Below, piece after piece: positions 50,511 to 59,347 of a DNA stretch of 64,000 bases. Below the pieces are notes generated by a model, which saw nothing but the letters and a program-made list of their open reading frames with translations, searched no databases and was not told the DNA's origin. This stretch comes from Clostridiales bacterium (GTDB lineage Bacteria > Bacillota > Clostridia > Oscillospirales > Oscillospiraceae). How positions within the stretch are numbered: the stretch's first letter is position 1; every line of letters begins with the position of its first letter. The DNA lies in assembly GCA_004558025.1 (NCBI GenBank), contig SFEG01000003.1, positions 82,023 to 146,022 on the forward strand, given 5' to 3'. Made by a program: the position numbers and the translations under genes.

Positions 50511-51137
50511 TCAGCAGCACATTCCGCCCCAGGGGGTCAGGCACGAGCAGCAAAGATACGAGGTGCAGCAGTCATCGCAGACACAGCAGGAATTATTGTA
50601 GTTTCCGCTGTACTGCTGATAATACTGGCCGTTATTCTCCAGCCTGCTCAAAAGCTGGCGATAGTTCGGATTGTCGGGATCTATCTCGACCGCGCGCTTT
50701 GCGTCCTCAAGGGCGTTTATTTTGTTGCCGAGGTACATGTTCGCAACGGCGCTGAGATAGTACCAGCGGCCGTCACGCTCGGTAAGCGGCACCTGCGAGA
50801 GCGCGGTGAGCGCCTCGTTGTATCTGCCGTTGCGTATGTAATTTACCGCCGCGCGGCACTCCGCGCGCTCCTGCGGCTGCTCATACGCGCCATAGCCGGA
50901 GAAACCGCCGAAGCCGCCGTAGCCGTTATATCCGCCGTAGCTGCCGGACTGACCGGTCACGCCGTTTTTGATCTGATCGTAGGCGGCGTTTATCTCGTTC
51001 ATTTTTGCCGCGGCCTCGGCATTGCCGGGGTTACGGTCGGGGTGATATTTCTTCGCAAGCTCTCTGTAGGCTTTTTTTATCTCCTCGTCGCTCGCGTTGC
51101 GCGAAACGCCGAGGACTTCATAGGGGTCCCGTGCCAT
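50511..51137 (-). CDS. DnaJ-domain protein with TPR-like region and Cys-rich tail
   Basis: This 208-residue protein's N-terminal J domain (residues 4-65) has the HPD motif in KKYHPDRNPGN, so it should stimulate an Hsp70. A Gly/Tyr-rich linker (about 68-92) and a TPR-like helical region (about 95-160, NYIRNGRYNEALTAL) follow. The last 35 residues hold eleven cysteines, with CCVCDDCC and LCCSCL clusters. That tail suggests metal or cluster binding, or lipid modification. It is the last gene of a three-gene unit with DUF5685 and a zinc-ribbon membrane protein. Confidence 0.85.
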   Translation of the reverse strand: MARDPYEVLGVSRNASDEEIKKAYRELAKKYHPDRNPGNAEAAAKMNEINAAYDQIKNGVTGQSGSYGGYNGYGGFGGFSGYGAYEQPQERAECRAAVNYIRNGRYNEALTALSQVPLTERDGRWYYLSAVANMYLGNKINALEDAKRAVEIDPDNPNYRQLLSRLENNGQYYQQYSGNYNNSCCVCDDCCTSYLCCSCLTPWGGMCC

Positions 51138-51150
51138 TCGGTACTGCTCC

Positions 51151-51975
51151 TTACTTACTGTCTGTTCCGTAGTGGCGGTCGAATTTTATCCACACGCCGC
51201 TGCACAGTATATTTTTTATTATGTCCGCATCCTGAATTATCGGAAGCTTTTCGAAGCATCTGACGCAGTCGGCAATCAGCAGCTCAAGGATAGACCTGAA
51301 CCTCTCGCGCTCGTCGAGCCTGCCGTACAGGTAAACGAAGGGGTTATACTTATATGATCTTTTGTCGCCTTTGAGATCGATGCACGCGTCCATGACGTAG
51401 ACGAATTGTCCGAGCGCCATGCCGAAGGCGCGCAGATCGTTCTGCCAGTGATCCTCGCGCATGACGAAAAGCTCCGCCATGAGTCTGCCGAAAGCCGCCG
51501 CCGCGGCGTCTGTCGACGTATCCCTGCGATCTTCGATGTCATTGAGCTCGGCCATAGAGCGTTTTATTACCTCGCACTGGCGCGGATACTCTTTGCAGAC
51601 CTTTTCGTATGATCTCTCGAGAGCCTTCGCCGAGGCGAGCGCCGGGAGGTTTATTTCATCGTTCCAGTCGTCCAGGCAGTTGAGATATGCGAGCGCGACG
51701 TTCATATCCGCCGCATAGTCGCTTATCTCCGACTGCAAAAATGCCCTTTTCCCCAGCGGATGCGCGGGGCAGGGAGCCTCGCCGCTGAGATCATATGGCT
51801 CATACAGGGAGGATAGCAGCATGACGAGAAACGCCATGTCATATGTCAGCGTAAAGCGGGCAAAGCTGCCGTGACGCTCGCTCAGGCTGCGGCACAGACC
51901 GCAGTAATACGCCTTATATCTCCGCCGCTGCCGCTCGTCAAGGGCGGAAAGATCCGCCGTTACAAAGCCGAACAT
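51151..51975 (-). CDS. DUF5685 family protein
   Basis: This 274-residue helical protein starts MFGFVTADLSALDERQRRR and has YYCGLCRSL at about residue 28, the conserved Cys pair of DUF5685. No function is known. Internal helices hold acidic patches (LNCLDDWNDE), and DACIDLKGDKRSYKYNPF is a conserved-looking block. Downstream after 13 bases is the DnaJ-like gene; upstream by one base is the zinc-ribbon gene. The unit suggests a membrane-linked folding or assembly job for cysteine-containing proteins, which is speculative. Confidence 0.8.
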   Translation of the reverse strand: MFGFVTADLSALDERQRRRYKAYYCGLCRSLSERHGSFARFTLTYDMAFLVMLLSSLYEPYDLSGEAPCPAHPLGKRAFLQSEISDYAADMNVALAYLNCLDDWNDEINLPALASAKALERSYEKVCKEYPRQCEVIKRSMAELNDIEDRRDTSTDAAAAAFGRLMAELFVMREDHWQNDLRAFGMALGQFVYVMDACIDLKGDKRSYKYNPFVYLYGRLDERERFRSILELLIADCVRCFEKLPIIQDADIIKNILCSGVWIKFDRHYGTDSK

Positions 51976-51976
51976 C

Positions 51977-52384
51977 TCAGGTCCTGCCGGTGAACGAGTT
52001 GCCGCATTTTTTGCACACGATGTTTATTTTGCCCTTGTGCCGGGGAACTCTCAGCGTGGTGCGGCACGCAGGACATGTGAAGAACTTATAGTCCTTGCGC
52101 TGAGTCCAGCGAACCTTTATCATTTCGAATTTGCCGCCGACACTCATACGCATTCTCATATAGCGGTTGTTTTCCTCGCTGCGCTTGTATAAATTTCTTG
52201 ACAGCATACGCGCGTAGACCAAAATTAGCAGAACGAACGCGAGGAGCCACACGATCCTTGATAAGCCTGTGCCGTTAAACACAACGGCCAGTATCATCAA
52301 AACAAGGCTTACGACGGATAGGAATCTGTTGAGCTGATCGATGCCGCAGCGTCCGGCCATAAAGCGCGCAAATTTTTCTCTCAT
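51977..52384 (-). CDS. Membrane protein with C-terminal zinc ribbon
   Basis: This 135-residue protein has two adjacent hydrophobic segments (about 20-60) and a C-terminal zinc ribbon built from FTCPACRTTLRVPRHKG and IVCKKCGNSF, two CxxC knuckles 17 residues apart. The promoter was not resolved. It is the first gene of the zinc-ribbon/DUF5685/DnaJ unit. This order recurs in Clostridia as far as I recall, but I cannot verify that here. Confidence 0.75.
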   Translation of the reverse strand: MREKFARFMAGRCGIDQLNRFLSVVSLVLMILAVVFNGTGLSRIVWLLAFVLLILVYARMLSRNLYKRSEENNRYMRMRMSVGGKFEMIKVRWTQRKDYKFFTCPACRTTLRVPRHKGKINIVCKKCGNSFTGRT

Positions 52385-52471
52385 GGAAAAGTCACCTTGG
52401 TAGAACTAAATATTACAATAATTTATATTATCACAACCGCAGCCGAAATATATAAATTATTTGTGAATTCG

Positions 52472-53359
52472 TCAGCCTTTGACGTAGCTCCAAACATATT
52501 CGATGACGGCTTCCTGTTCTCCGTCGCCCTGACTGCGGCTGCACTTTATAACATTGCCCGGCTCGTCGTATTCGTATTCGTTCTTCGTGAGGCTGATGGC
52601 CGCGCCGTCCGGGCCGTAAATGCCGACGGAGAGCTCGTTTCCGTGCTCATCGTAGCTGTACTCGGTACGGCTTATGAGGCTGCCGTCGGCAGCAGTCTGC
52701 TTTTCTGCAAGGCGGCCGTTATTGTCGTAGGTGTAGGTCTCGACGGTCTCGCTTTCCTCGAGCATGTCCTGCCGCGTGAGTTTTATAATCTTGCCCGCGT
52801 CGTCATACTCATATGCGATGTTGCTTATGAGCTTTACGCTCTCAAAAGACCCTTCATTTGCAAGACCCTCGAAATACTTTTCACTCACAAGATTTTTGCC
52901 CTCATAGGCGTAGACGGTGTAGGCGGTCACGCTGCCGTCCGTTACGACGGATTCCTTCATCTTGAGCCCGGTCTCATTATATTCGTACAAAACGCGGTAT
53001 TCCTCGGTATACTCCTCGGGGCCTTCTGCGACGTAGCTTATCATCGTCTCTGCAAGGCCGTCGGCATTGAGAATGTATTCCTTATATCCGACGGGCGCGT
53101 CGTTCACGCCGAGCGTCGTCTCCTTTGCGAGGGCTCCGCTGTTGTCGTATTCGTATATCACGGTGTTGAATTTAAGCCCGTTCGTGTTGTACCAAATTTC
53201 TTTTTCGAGCTTGCCCTCGGTCTTGTCGTATATTGCAAGGTCCTGTGTGGGCGCAGGCGTATCGGTCGGCTCGGCAGGGGTCGTGCCGCCGCCTTTCGCA
53301 CACGCGCAAAGGGAAAACGCGAGCACGACGGCGAGTATTATGCTGATAGTTTTTTTCAT
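52472..53359 (-). CDS. Lipoprotein with YD/RHS-like repeats
   Basis: This 295-residue lipoprotein has lipobox LCAC (Cys20), then a Thr/Pro-rich spacer and about seven imperfect repeats of the YD type (YEYDNSGALAKET, YEYDDAGKIIKLT, YTYDNNGRLAEKQT, YSYDEHGNELS, YEYDEPGNVIKC). Such repeats form extended beta structures in surface proteins. There is no toxin or hyperconserved domain, so it is a short YD-repeat surface protein of unknown ligand. It follows the PepSY protein gene by 14 bases. Confidence 0.8.
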   Translation of the reverse strand: MKKTISIILAVVLAFSLCACAKGGGTTPAEPTDTPAPTQDLAIYDKTEGKLEKEIWYNTNGLKFNTVIYEYDNSGALAKETTLGVNDAPVGYKEYILNADGLAETMISYVAEGPEEYTEEYRVLYEYNETGLKMKESVVTDGSVTAYTVYAYEGKNLVSEKYFEGLANEGSFESVKLISNIAYEYDDAGKIIKLTRQDMLEESETVETYTYDNNGRLAEKQTAADGSLISRTEYSYDEHGNELSVGIYGPDGAAISLTKNEYEYDEPGNVIKCSRSQGDGEQEAVIEYVWSYVKG

Positions 53360-53373
53360 ATTCGATATCCTTT

Positions 53374-53679
53374 CTAATCCTCGATATCCTTGTCGAGTAT
53401 CGCGCCGGAGTAGGCCTCGATCTCATACTCGTACTCGAGCGCTATCGTGCGGAACTCTACGTCGTAATACCACACACCGTCGTCCAGCTTGAGCCTGACC
53501 TTTAATTTCGACACCTGATTTTCGGCAAGGCGCGCATCGCTGAGCGCTATCTGCTGAGCCCTCTCATCGCCGATGAGAAGCTCATCGTCGCGAGTCTGAT
53601 AAATAAGGTAGATAACTCCGCCGGCTATAAGTGCCGCGGCAAGAACGCAAATTATAAGTATTTTAATGCTTTTTTTCAT
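53374..53679 (-). CDS. Membrane-anchored PepSY-domain protein
   Basis: This 101-residue protein from ATG 53679 (GAGG seven bases upstream) has one N-terminal membrane segment (about 5-25) and a PepSY domain: IGDERAQQIALSDARL, LKLDDGVWYYDVEF and YEYEIEAYSGAIL. PepSY domains often inhibit or modulate proteases at the cell surface. It is co-transcribed with the YD-repeat lipoprotein. Confidence 0.85.
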   Translation of the reverse strand: MKKSIKILIICVLAAALIAGGVIYLIYQTRDDELLIGDERAQQIALSDARLAENQVSKLKVRLKLDDGVWYYDVEFRTIALEYEYEIEAYSGAILDKDIED

Positions 53680-53780
53680 GCTTTTCCTCACAATATATGA
53701 TAAAATATTATAGCATTTCCGAGGCTGTTTAGCAATATGTCTGTTTTTCCGCGTTTTTGATGGAAAAACGAATTTTTAGG

Positions 53781-53809
53781 TTGACAAGCCGGGCTTATTA
53801 CACTATAAT
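53781..53809 (+). promoter_or_regulatory. Consensus promoter of yceD-rpmF
   Basis: TTGACA, 17 bases, TATAAT: a perfect match, 28 bases before the start codon. Confidence 0.95.
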
Positions 53810-53836
53810 ATTCAAGCGACTGTGGAGAGGTGCGCT

Positions 53837-54331
53837 ATGCTGCTTGATTTACGACAGATAATTGAAGTTCCCGGGAAAAGTGTTCCGTTCAAGTGTGAGC
53901 TGAATACGGACGGGCTGGAATTTGAATCTATCAAGGAGTATAAGACCCCGCCCACGGCAGAAGGCAGAGTGTTTAACGAGGCAGGTATCCTGACACTCGA
54001 GGGTACCCTGACGGCCGAAATGACTTGCGTCTGCGACAGATGTGGTAAACTGTTCGACAGCAGCAAGGTGATGGACCTCCACGCCTTCATATCCGACAGA
54101 GAGTCTGAGGATCCCGAGGTCTTTGTTCTCGACGGGGACGATCTTGATCTCGACGAAACGCTCTCGACCCTTTACGTCCTTGACATGGAAACGAAGTTTC
54201 TGTGCTCGGAGGACTGTAAAGGCCTATGCTCCCGCTGCGGAGCCGATCTAAACCTTGGCCCCTGCGCGTGCGGGAAAGAAGTCGATCCAAGACTTGCTGT
54301 TTTGCAGCAGCTGTTGGATAGTAATCAATAA
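53837..54331 (+). CDS. yceD: YceD family (DUF177) protein
   Basis: This 164-residue protein belongs to the family encoded just before rpmF in most bacteria and linked to 23S rRNA metabolism. It has a metal-type Cys pair CVCDRCGKLF and the C-terminal CSEDCKGLCSRCGADLNLGPCAC cluster region. The ATG at 53837 follows AGAGGTGC. The pairing with rpmF 41 bases downstream supports the call. Confidence 0.93.
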   Translation: MLLDLRQIIEVPGKSVPFKCELNTDGLEFESIKEYKTPPTAEGRVFNEAGILTLEGTLTAEMTCVCDRCGKLFDSSKVMDLHAFISDRESEDPEVFVLDGDDLDLDETLSTLYVLDMETKFLCSEDCKGLCSRCGADLNLGPCACGKEVDPRLAVLQQLLDSNQ

Positions 54332-54372
54332 TATTTACGCTGATATGCAGCTATTTTTCAGGAGGTGTCACC

Positions 54373-54558
54373 ATGGCAGTCCCTAAGGGAAAAGTATCAA
54401 GACAGAGACGTGATAAGAGACGTTCGTCTCATTGGAAGCTCGAGGCTCCCGGCATAGTAAAGTGCCCCAACTGCGGCGAGTTCAAAATGCCCCACCGTGC
54501 GTGCAAGGCATGCGGTATGTACAACGGCCGTAAGGTTCTCACTGTTGACGAGAAGTAA
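54373..54558 (+). CDS. rpmF: 50S ribosomal protein L32, zinc-binding form
   Basis: This 61-residue protein starts MAVPKGKVSRQRRDKRRSSH and keeps the zinc cysteines CPNCGEF and CKACGMYNG, so it is the C+ form. It has a strong AGGAGGTG site. Confidence 0.98.
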   Translation: MAVPKGKVSRQRRDKRRSSHWKLEAPGIVKCPNCGEFKMPHRACKACGMYNGRKVLTVDEK

Positions 54559-54575
54559 TTTAAATGCTGATGCTC

Positions 54576-54611
54576 AAGGAGGAAAGGGTAGCCGTACCCC
54601 TTCCTCCTTTT
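54576..54611 (+). terminator. Terminator of yceD-rpmF
   Basis: 15-bp arms (54576-54590, 54594-54608) with one mismatch, a short GCC loop and T tail. Confidence 0.8.
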
Positions 54612-54625
54612 GCGTATTGTAAGCT

Positions 54626-55999
54626 ATGAAAAACGACGTTATTTCAAAAATAGATAACGACAGCCCGCTGCTGCACAAGGCGCATATAGGAGATGAGATA
54701 GTCAGCATAAATGGAAACGTGATCCATGATGTGCTCGACTATAAGTATTTCTCCTACGACCCGGTGCTGCACATAACGCTTCGCAGGCCTGACGGTACGG
54801 AGCATATCGTGCGCGTGCAGAAGCCCGAGGGGCGCGATCTCGGCCTTGAGTTTTCCGAGTATCTTATGGACAACCCGAGAAGCTGCGCAAATAACTGCGT
54901 GTTCTGCTTTATCGATCAGCTTCCCAAGGGTATGCGTAAAACGATGTATTTTAAGGACGACGATGCGCGTCTGAGCTTCCTTTTGGGAAACTACATCACG
55001 CTCACGAATCTGTCCGAGCGCGAGATACAGCGCATAGTCGACCTGCACATAAGCCCCGTTAACATCTCCGTCCACGCGACAGATCCCGAGCTGAGAGTTA
55101 AGCTGCTGCACAATAAAAACGCCGGGAAATGCGTCGACATCATGAAAAAGTTCGCATCGGGCGGCATCGTCATGAACTGCCAGATCGTATGCTGTCCGGG
55201 CCTTAACGACGATAAGGCGCTCATGCGCACGATGGAGGACCTTGCGGCGCTGTACCCTGCGGTGCACAGCGTGTCGATAGTTCCGGTGGGGCTCACAAAA
55301 TACCGCGAGGGGCTGTATCCGCTTAAGTCGTTTACGCCGGAGCACTCGGCGGATACCATAGATATGGTCACGGCCTTCGGTGATGAGTGCGTGAAGAAAT
55401 ACGGAACGAGGATATTCTTCTGCTCGGACGAGATGTATATCTGCGCACGACGCGAGCTTCCCGAGGACGATTTCTACGAGGAGCACACGCAGCTTGAAAA
55501 CGGCGTCGGCATGATACGCCTGCTCGAGCGCGAGTTTAAAAGCGCGCTGATGCTGTCGGCCGAGCCGGACGGAGTTTCGTTTTCCATAGCCTGCGGCACA
55601 TCCGTCGCGCCGTATTTTGAAAAACTTATTTGTATGGCAGCCGAAAAGTATGGTAATATAAACGGAAGGGTCTACGCCATCCTGAACGATTTTTTCGGCC
55701 ACAGCATAAATGTATCCGGCCTTATAACCGGCCAGGACCTCATAGCTCAGCTCAAGGGAAAAGACCTGGGCGAGCGGCTTTTCGTGTCGCAGAATATGCT
55801 GCGCCGTGAGGAGCTCGATTTTCTTGACGATGTCACGCTCGAGGAAGCGACAGAAGCCCTCGGCGTTCCGATATACCCCATCGAGTCGGACGGGTTTGCC
55901 CTTTGGGATGCCATAAGCGGCGATAATCTGCCCGAGGTGAAGATACCCGTCCGCTCGCCTGAGCGTCAGCAGTATTATAAGTATAATCAGAACCGATAA
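54626..55999 (+). CDS. DUF512 protein: PDZ plus radical-SAM-like domain
   Basis: This 457-residue protein of the family called putative radical SAM enzyme (TIGR03279) has an N-terminal PDZ-like domain (about 1-70, HIGDEIVSINGNVIHDVLDY), then a barrel with the CANNCVFCF motif (Cx3Cx2C) at about residue 90 for a 4Fe-4S cluster, and a C-terminal DUF512 domain (SGLITGQDL-type block, FVSQNMLRREELDFLDDVTL). The reaction is unknown. It precedes der, the usual neighbour in Clostridia, by 12 bases. No clear ribosome site beyond a purine run is seen. Confidence 0.9.
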   Translation: MKNDVISKIDNDSPLLHKAHIGDEIVSINGNVIHDVLDYKYFSYDPVLHITLRRPDGTEHIVRVQKPEGRDLGLEFSEYLMDNPRSCANNCVFCFIDQLPKGMRKTMYFKDDDARLSFLLGNYITLTNLSEREIQRIVDLHISPVNISVHATDPELRVKLLHNKNAGKCVDIMKKFASGGIVMNCQIVCCPGLNDDKALMRTMEDLAALYPAVHSVSIVPVGLTKYREGLYPLKSFTPEHSADTIDMVTAFGDECVKKYGTRIFFCSDEMYICARRELPEDDFYEEHTQLENGVGMIRLLEREFKSALMLSAEPDGVSFSIACGTSVAPYFEKLICMAAEKYGNINGRVYAILNDFFGHSINVSGLITGQDLIAQLKGKDLGERLFVSQNMLRREELDFLDDVTLEEATEALGVPIYPIESDGFALWDAISGDNLPEVKIPVRSPERQQYYKYNQNR

Positions 56000-56011
56000 G
56001 GAGGTTAAAAC

Positions 56012-57337
56012 ATGTCAAAGCCTCTCATAGCCATAGTCGGCAGACCAAATGTTGGAAAAAGCATGCTTTTCAATAAGCTGTGCGGCCAGCGCCTGTCCAT
56101 CGTCGAGGACACGCCGGGCGTCACCCGCGACAGGCTGTATGCCGAATGCGAATGGCTCGGAAGAAAATTCAATATAGTCGACACCGGCGGCATCGAGCCG
56201 ACGACGGATAACGAGATACTTCTCTTTATGCGCGAGCAGGCAAATATCGCGATAAGCTCGGCGGACGTTATCGTTTTGGTGACCGATGTGCGCACGGGCG
56301 TTACGGCGGCGGATAAGGATGTTGCCAATATGCTGCTGCGCTCGAAGAAACCGACGGTGCTGGCGGTGAATAAGATGGACTCTACCGGCAGAACAGACCC
56401 CGCGATATACGAGTTTTACGAGCTCGGCCTCGGCGATCCCATCGCCGTCTCAGCCGTCCACGGCCACGGAACGGGCGATCTTCTGGATGAGTGCATGAAG
56501 TATTTCCCACCCGAGGAGGAAGACGAAGAGGAAGACGACCGCATAAAGGTCGCCGTTATCGGCAAGCCGAACGTCGGTAAGTCTTCGCTTGTAAATCACA
56601 TCCTCGGTGAGCAGCGCGTCATAGTCAGCAATGTCGCCGGAACAACGCGCGATGCGGTCGACTCCGAGGTGGATAACAAATACGGCAAATATGTGTTTAT
56701 CGACACTGCCGGCATCCGCCGCAAGAGCAGGGTCGACGAGAGAGTCGAGAAATTCTCCGTCATGCGTGCTAAGATGGCAATAGAGCGCGCGGACGTGTGC
56801 ATAATCATGATCGACGCGCGCGAGGGAGTAACGGAGCAGGACACGAAAATAGCGGGTCTTGCGCACGAGGCGGGCAAGGCGAGCATCGTCGTCGTGAATA
56901 AATGGGATCTTGTCGAGAAAGAGACCAGAACAATGGAGAAAATGCGCAAGGCCGTTATGCGCGACCTGAGCTTCATGAGCTATGCGCCGGTTCTGTTTAT
57001 CTCCGCCAAGACCGGCCAGCGTACCGACAGAATATTTGAGCTCGTAAACTTCGTCAACGACCAGAGCAGCATGCGCATAACCACCGGCATGCTCAACGAT
57101 GTGCTTGCCGACGCGCAGGCTCGCGTCCAGCCGCCCACGGACAAGGGCAGAAGACTCAAGATATACTACATGACCCAGACCGGCATCAAGCCGCCCAACT
57201 TCGTCATTTTCTGCAACAGCCGCGAGCTGTTCCACTTCTCGTACCAGCGCTATATCGAAAATCAGATCCGCGCTGTGTTCGGGCTCGAGGGCACGCCGAT
57301 ACGCATGGTCATACGTCAGAAGGGGGATAAGCAATGA
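56012..57337 (+). CDS. der: Ribosome assembly GTPase Der (EngA)
   Basis: This essential 50S assembly GTPase has two tandem G domains: first G1 GRPNVGKSMLFNKL and DTPGVTRDR, second GKPNVGKSSLVNHI and AGTTRDAVDSEV, with NKMD and NKWD specificity motifs. A C-terminal KH-like domain follows (about 350-441). Length is normal. AAGGAGGT precedes the ATG. Its stop overlaps the plsY-like start by four bases. Confidence 0.97.
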   Translation: MSKPLIAIVGRPNVGKSMLFNKLCGQRLSIVEDTPGVTRDRLYAECEWLGRKFNIVDTGGIEPTTDNEILLFMREQANIAISSADVIVLVTDVRTGVTAADKDVANMLLRSKKPTVLAVNKMDSTGRTDPAIYEFYELGLGDPIAVSAVHGHGTGDLLDECMKYFPPEEEDEEEDDRIKVAVIGKPNVGKSSLVNHILGEQRVIVSNVAGTTRDAVDSEVDNKYGKYVFIDTAGIRRKSRVDERVEKFSVMRAKMAIERADVCIIMIDAREGVTEQDTKIAGLAHEAGKASIVVVNKWDLVEKETRTMEKMRKAVMRDLSFMSYAPVLFISAKTGQRTDRIFELVNFVNDQSSMRITTGMLNDVLADAQARVQPPTDKGRRLKIYYMTQTGIKPPNFVIFCNSRELFHFSYQRYIENQIRAVFGLEGTPIRMVIRQKGDKQ

Positions 57338-57990
57338 CTCCCTTACTGCTTGCCGTTACGGCCCTGATCGCGTATTCCTTCGGAAGCCTCAGCACGCCGA
57401 TCCTGTCCTCACATATATATTTTCGCGAGAATATCTTGAACTACAGCCGCGATAATGCCGGCATAACGCGCTTTCTGAAGCGCCACGGCTGGAAGGGCGT
57501 CGGCGTTATCGTGCTCATCGAGGCGCTGAAGGTCATAATACCCGTGCTGATGGGAAGCCTCCTGCTGCTCATCGTCGACAAATCAGCTGTCGGCAGCGCG
57601 TTTGCACTGTTCTGCGTCGTGCTGGGCACGAATTTCCCGATACTCTATCGCTTCCACGGGGAGCACAGTCTGCTTGCCGTTGCGATAGGAACGTTCTTCG
57701 TCAGCGGCGAGGTCGCCTTTGCGGGCATCATCGTGTTCGTGGTGGTGTATATCGTAAGCCGCTATATTTCGCTCTCGTCGATCTTGGCGATGGTCGTAAT
57801 GTGCCTCGTTTCCATCATGAGCGTCGACGATACGATCGTCAGGAACATATATCTGCTCACGGGACTGCTCGTCCTGATCGAATACCGCGGAAGCATTTTC
57901 CGCCTTATAAAGCACAAGGAGAAAAAATTCCGCTATAAAGAGGACGTCACCTATATGTTTGATGACGATTACGGCAGCGGACAAAATTAG
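57334..57990 (+). CDS. PlsY-family membrane protein with diverged catalytic motifs
   Basis: This 218-residue membrane protein has about five or six segments and sits directly after der, the usual place of the glycerol-3-phosphate acyltransferase gene. It keeps the fold and partial motifs: AYSFGSLSTPILSS for motif 1, NYSRDNAGITRFLKRHG where PlsY has GS.NPGATN.LR..G, and VLGTNFPILYRFHGEHS where PlsY has GH.FPVFL.F.GGKG. The catalytic His and the GGKG phosphate loop are therefore missing. It may be a non-acyltransferase paralogue; a true plsY would be expected elsewhere. Confidence 0.75.
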   Translation: MTPLLLAVTALIAYSFGSLSTPILSSHIYFRENILNYSRDNAGITRFLKRHGWKGVGVIVLIEALKVIIPVLMGSLLLLIVDKSAVGSAFALFCVVLGTNFPILYRFHGEHSLLAVAIGTFFVSGEVAFAGIIVFVVVYIVSRYISLSSILAMVVMCLVSIMSVDDTIVRNIYLLTGLLVLIEYRGSIFRLIKHKEKKFRYKEDVTYMFDDDYGSGQN

Positions 57991-58003
57991 TTTAAATTTT
58001 TAG

Positions 58004-58032
58004 TTGACAATATGCGCAGGGTCTGCTAAAAT
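58004..58032 (+). promoter_or_regulatory. Promoter of tRNA-Ala
   Basis: TTGACA, 17 bases, TAAAAT; 13 bases before the tRNA 5' end. Confidence 0.9.
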
Positions 58033-58045
58033 AACCAATGCGCAT

Positions 58046-58121
<76 letters not shown>

Positions 58122-58157
58122 AAAAGACCTGAAATCTTACGATTTCAGGTCTTTTTT
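58122..58157 (+). terminator. Terminator after tRNA-Ala
   Basis: AAAAGACCTGAAATC and GATTTCAGGTCTTTT arms with a TTAC loop and T run. Confidence 0.9.
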
Positions 58158-58201
58158 CATCTGAAATCTGCCGTTTTTGTCCATTCTGTGTGATCTTTTC
58201 C

Positions 58202-58235
58202 AAGTACCGCGGAACACTTGCACTCCGCGGTACTT
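58202..58235. terminator. Hairpin between integrase and tRNA-Ala
   Basis: AAGTACCGCGGA and TCCGCGGTACTT arms with a 10-base loop. It could end the leftward integrase transcript. Confidence 0.6.
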
Positions 58236-58237
58236 TT

Positions 58238-58260
58238 AGTACCAGAATTAGTACCAGAAT
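58238..58260. repeat. Tandem 11-bp direct repeat
   Basis: AGTACCAGAAT occurs at 58238-58248 and 58250-58260, between the integrase gene and the tRNA target. It could be an arm-type integrase-binding site. Confidence 0.55.
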
Positions 58261-58291
58261 GACCCTGTCACATAATGGACGGATTATCATG

Positions 58292-59347
58292 TTATCCAAC
58301 GTTCTGGAAATTGATGACCCTGCAGGAAGGTTCATCCGGACCGTCCGGGTCGCTGTGGCCTGTTGGAAAGGCTTTGCTGAACCGGTCAACGGCATCCATC
58401 CGAATACTTTCCTGAACGTGTAAGTAGTGCTGTGTCATGCTCACATCGGCATGTCCCACGATACTCTGGATGGTAGCCAAGTCCACACCCAGCGCTTGCA
58501 TCTGGCTGACATAGGTATGTCTGCAGCTGTGAGGCGTCAGCAGTCTTACCTCAGGGATCGCTTCCAGTGCTTTTCGGAACTGATTGCGGAAGTAGGTGGG
58601 GTTGCAGGGCTGATCTACCTTGCGGGCTTCCCAGATGTACTTCCTGCCCGTCTCTCGCAGCGCCACCGCGCAGTACCGCAGACTTTTGGGAACAGGGATG
58701 CTCCGGTAACTGTCGCGGGACTTGGGAACACCGATGGTGGCTGTTCCTTTCTGCATGTTGATGGCCTGTTCCACATGGATTACTGAGCCATCCGGTTCGA
58801 TGTGGCGAGGCTCCAATGCAAGCAGCTCCCGAGAACGCATTCCTGTTCCAAGCATCAATCGGATGCTGAGGCCGATTCGGTCTTCTGGCAGCCGTTCCAT
58901 GAGGATAGAGACTTCCTCCGCCGTAAACGCATCCTTCCATTTAACCGGTTCACGGTAGCGCATCTTTTCAGCGAAGCGTACCGGATTCTTACGGATGAGG
59001 TCGTTGGCCTCTGCTTTGTTCATGATTTGGAACATCATGCCCCTGCACTGGGTCAGGCAGGAAATGGAGCGCCCTTCCCGACGAAGGTTCTTGAGCATGG
59101 TCTCCACATCGATGGGCTTGATATCTTTCAGCTTCTTGCGGGGAAAGTTTGCCTTGAGGATCCGCAGCGTGTATTGGTAACTTTCCTGTGTGGTCGGCAT
59201 GATGTTGTCCTTGTGGTTTTCGAACCACATATCGGCCCAATCACTGAAGTAATAGACCGTGTCAACATACAAGCCCTCTGCCTTGGCGCTCTGGTACGCT
59301 TTAGCCTTGTCTTTGACTTCTTTCTGAGTCTTGCCGTAAAAGCTTTG
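58292..59347 (-). pseudogene. int: Tyrosine recombinase/integrase, 5' truncated
   Basis: The frame holds most of a phage/ICE-type tyrosine integrase: end of the arm-binding domain (FYGKTQKEVKDKAKAYQ), core-binding SAM-like domain (about 30-130) and a complete catalytic domain with Arg in GTGMRSRELLAL, HSCRHTYVSQ, GHADVS and the Tyr nucleophile in TQHYLHV. The stop is at 58292. Upstream the frame meets a stop at 59348-59350, exactly where a helicase fragment begins on the other strand, so the N-terminal residues and the start codon are lost. A TTG at 59272 is a possible internal start, making the protein probably non-functional or altered. Confidence 0.85.

Noticed and set aside
58802..59347. 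Plus-strand extension of the DUF3427 frame back across the integrase
   Set aside because: This part only mirrors the integrase coding strand; similarity to the helicase domain begins at about 59348.
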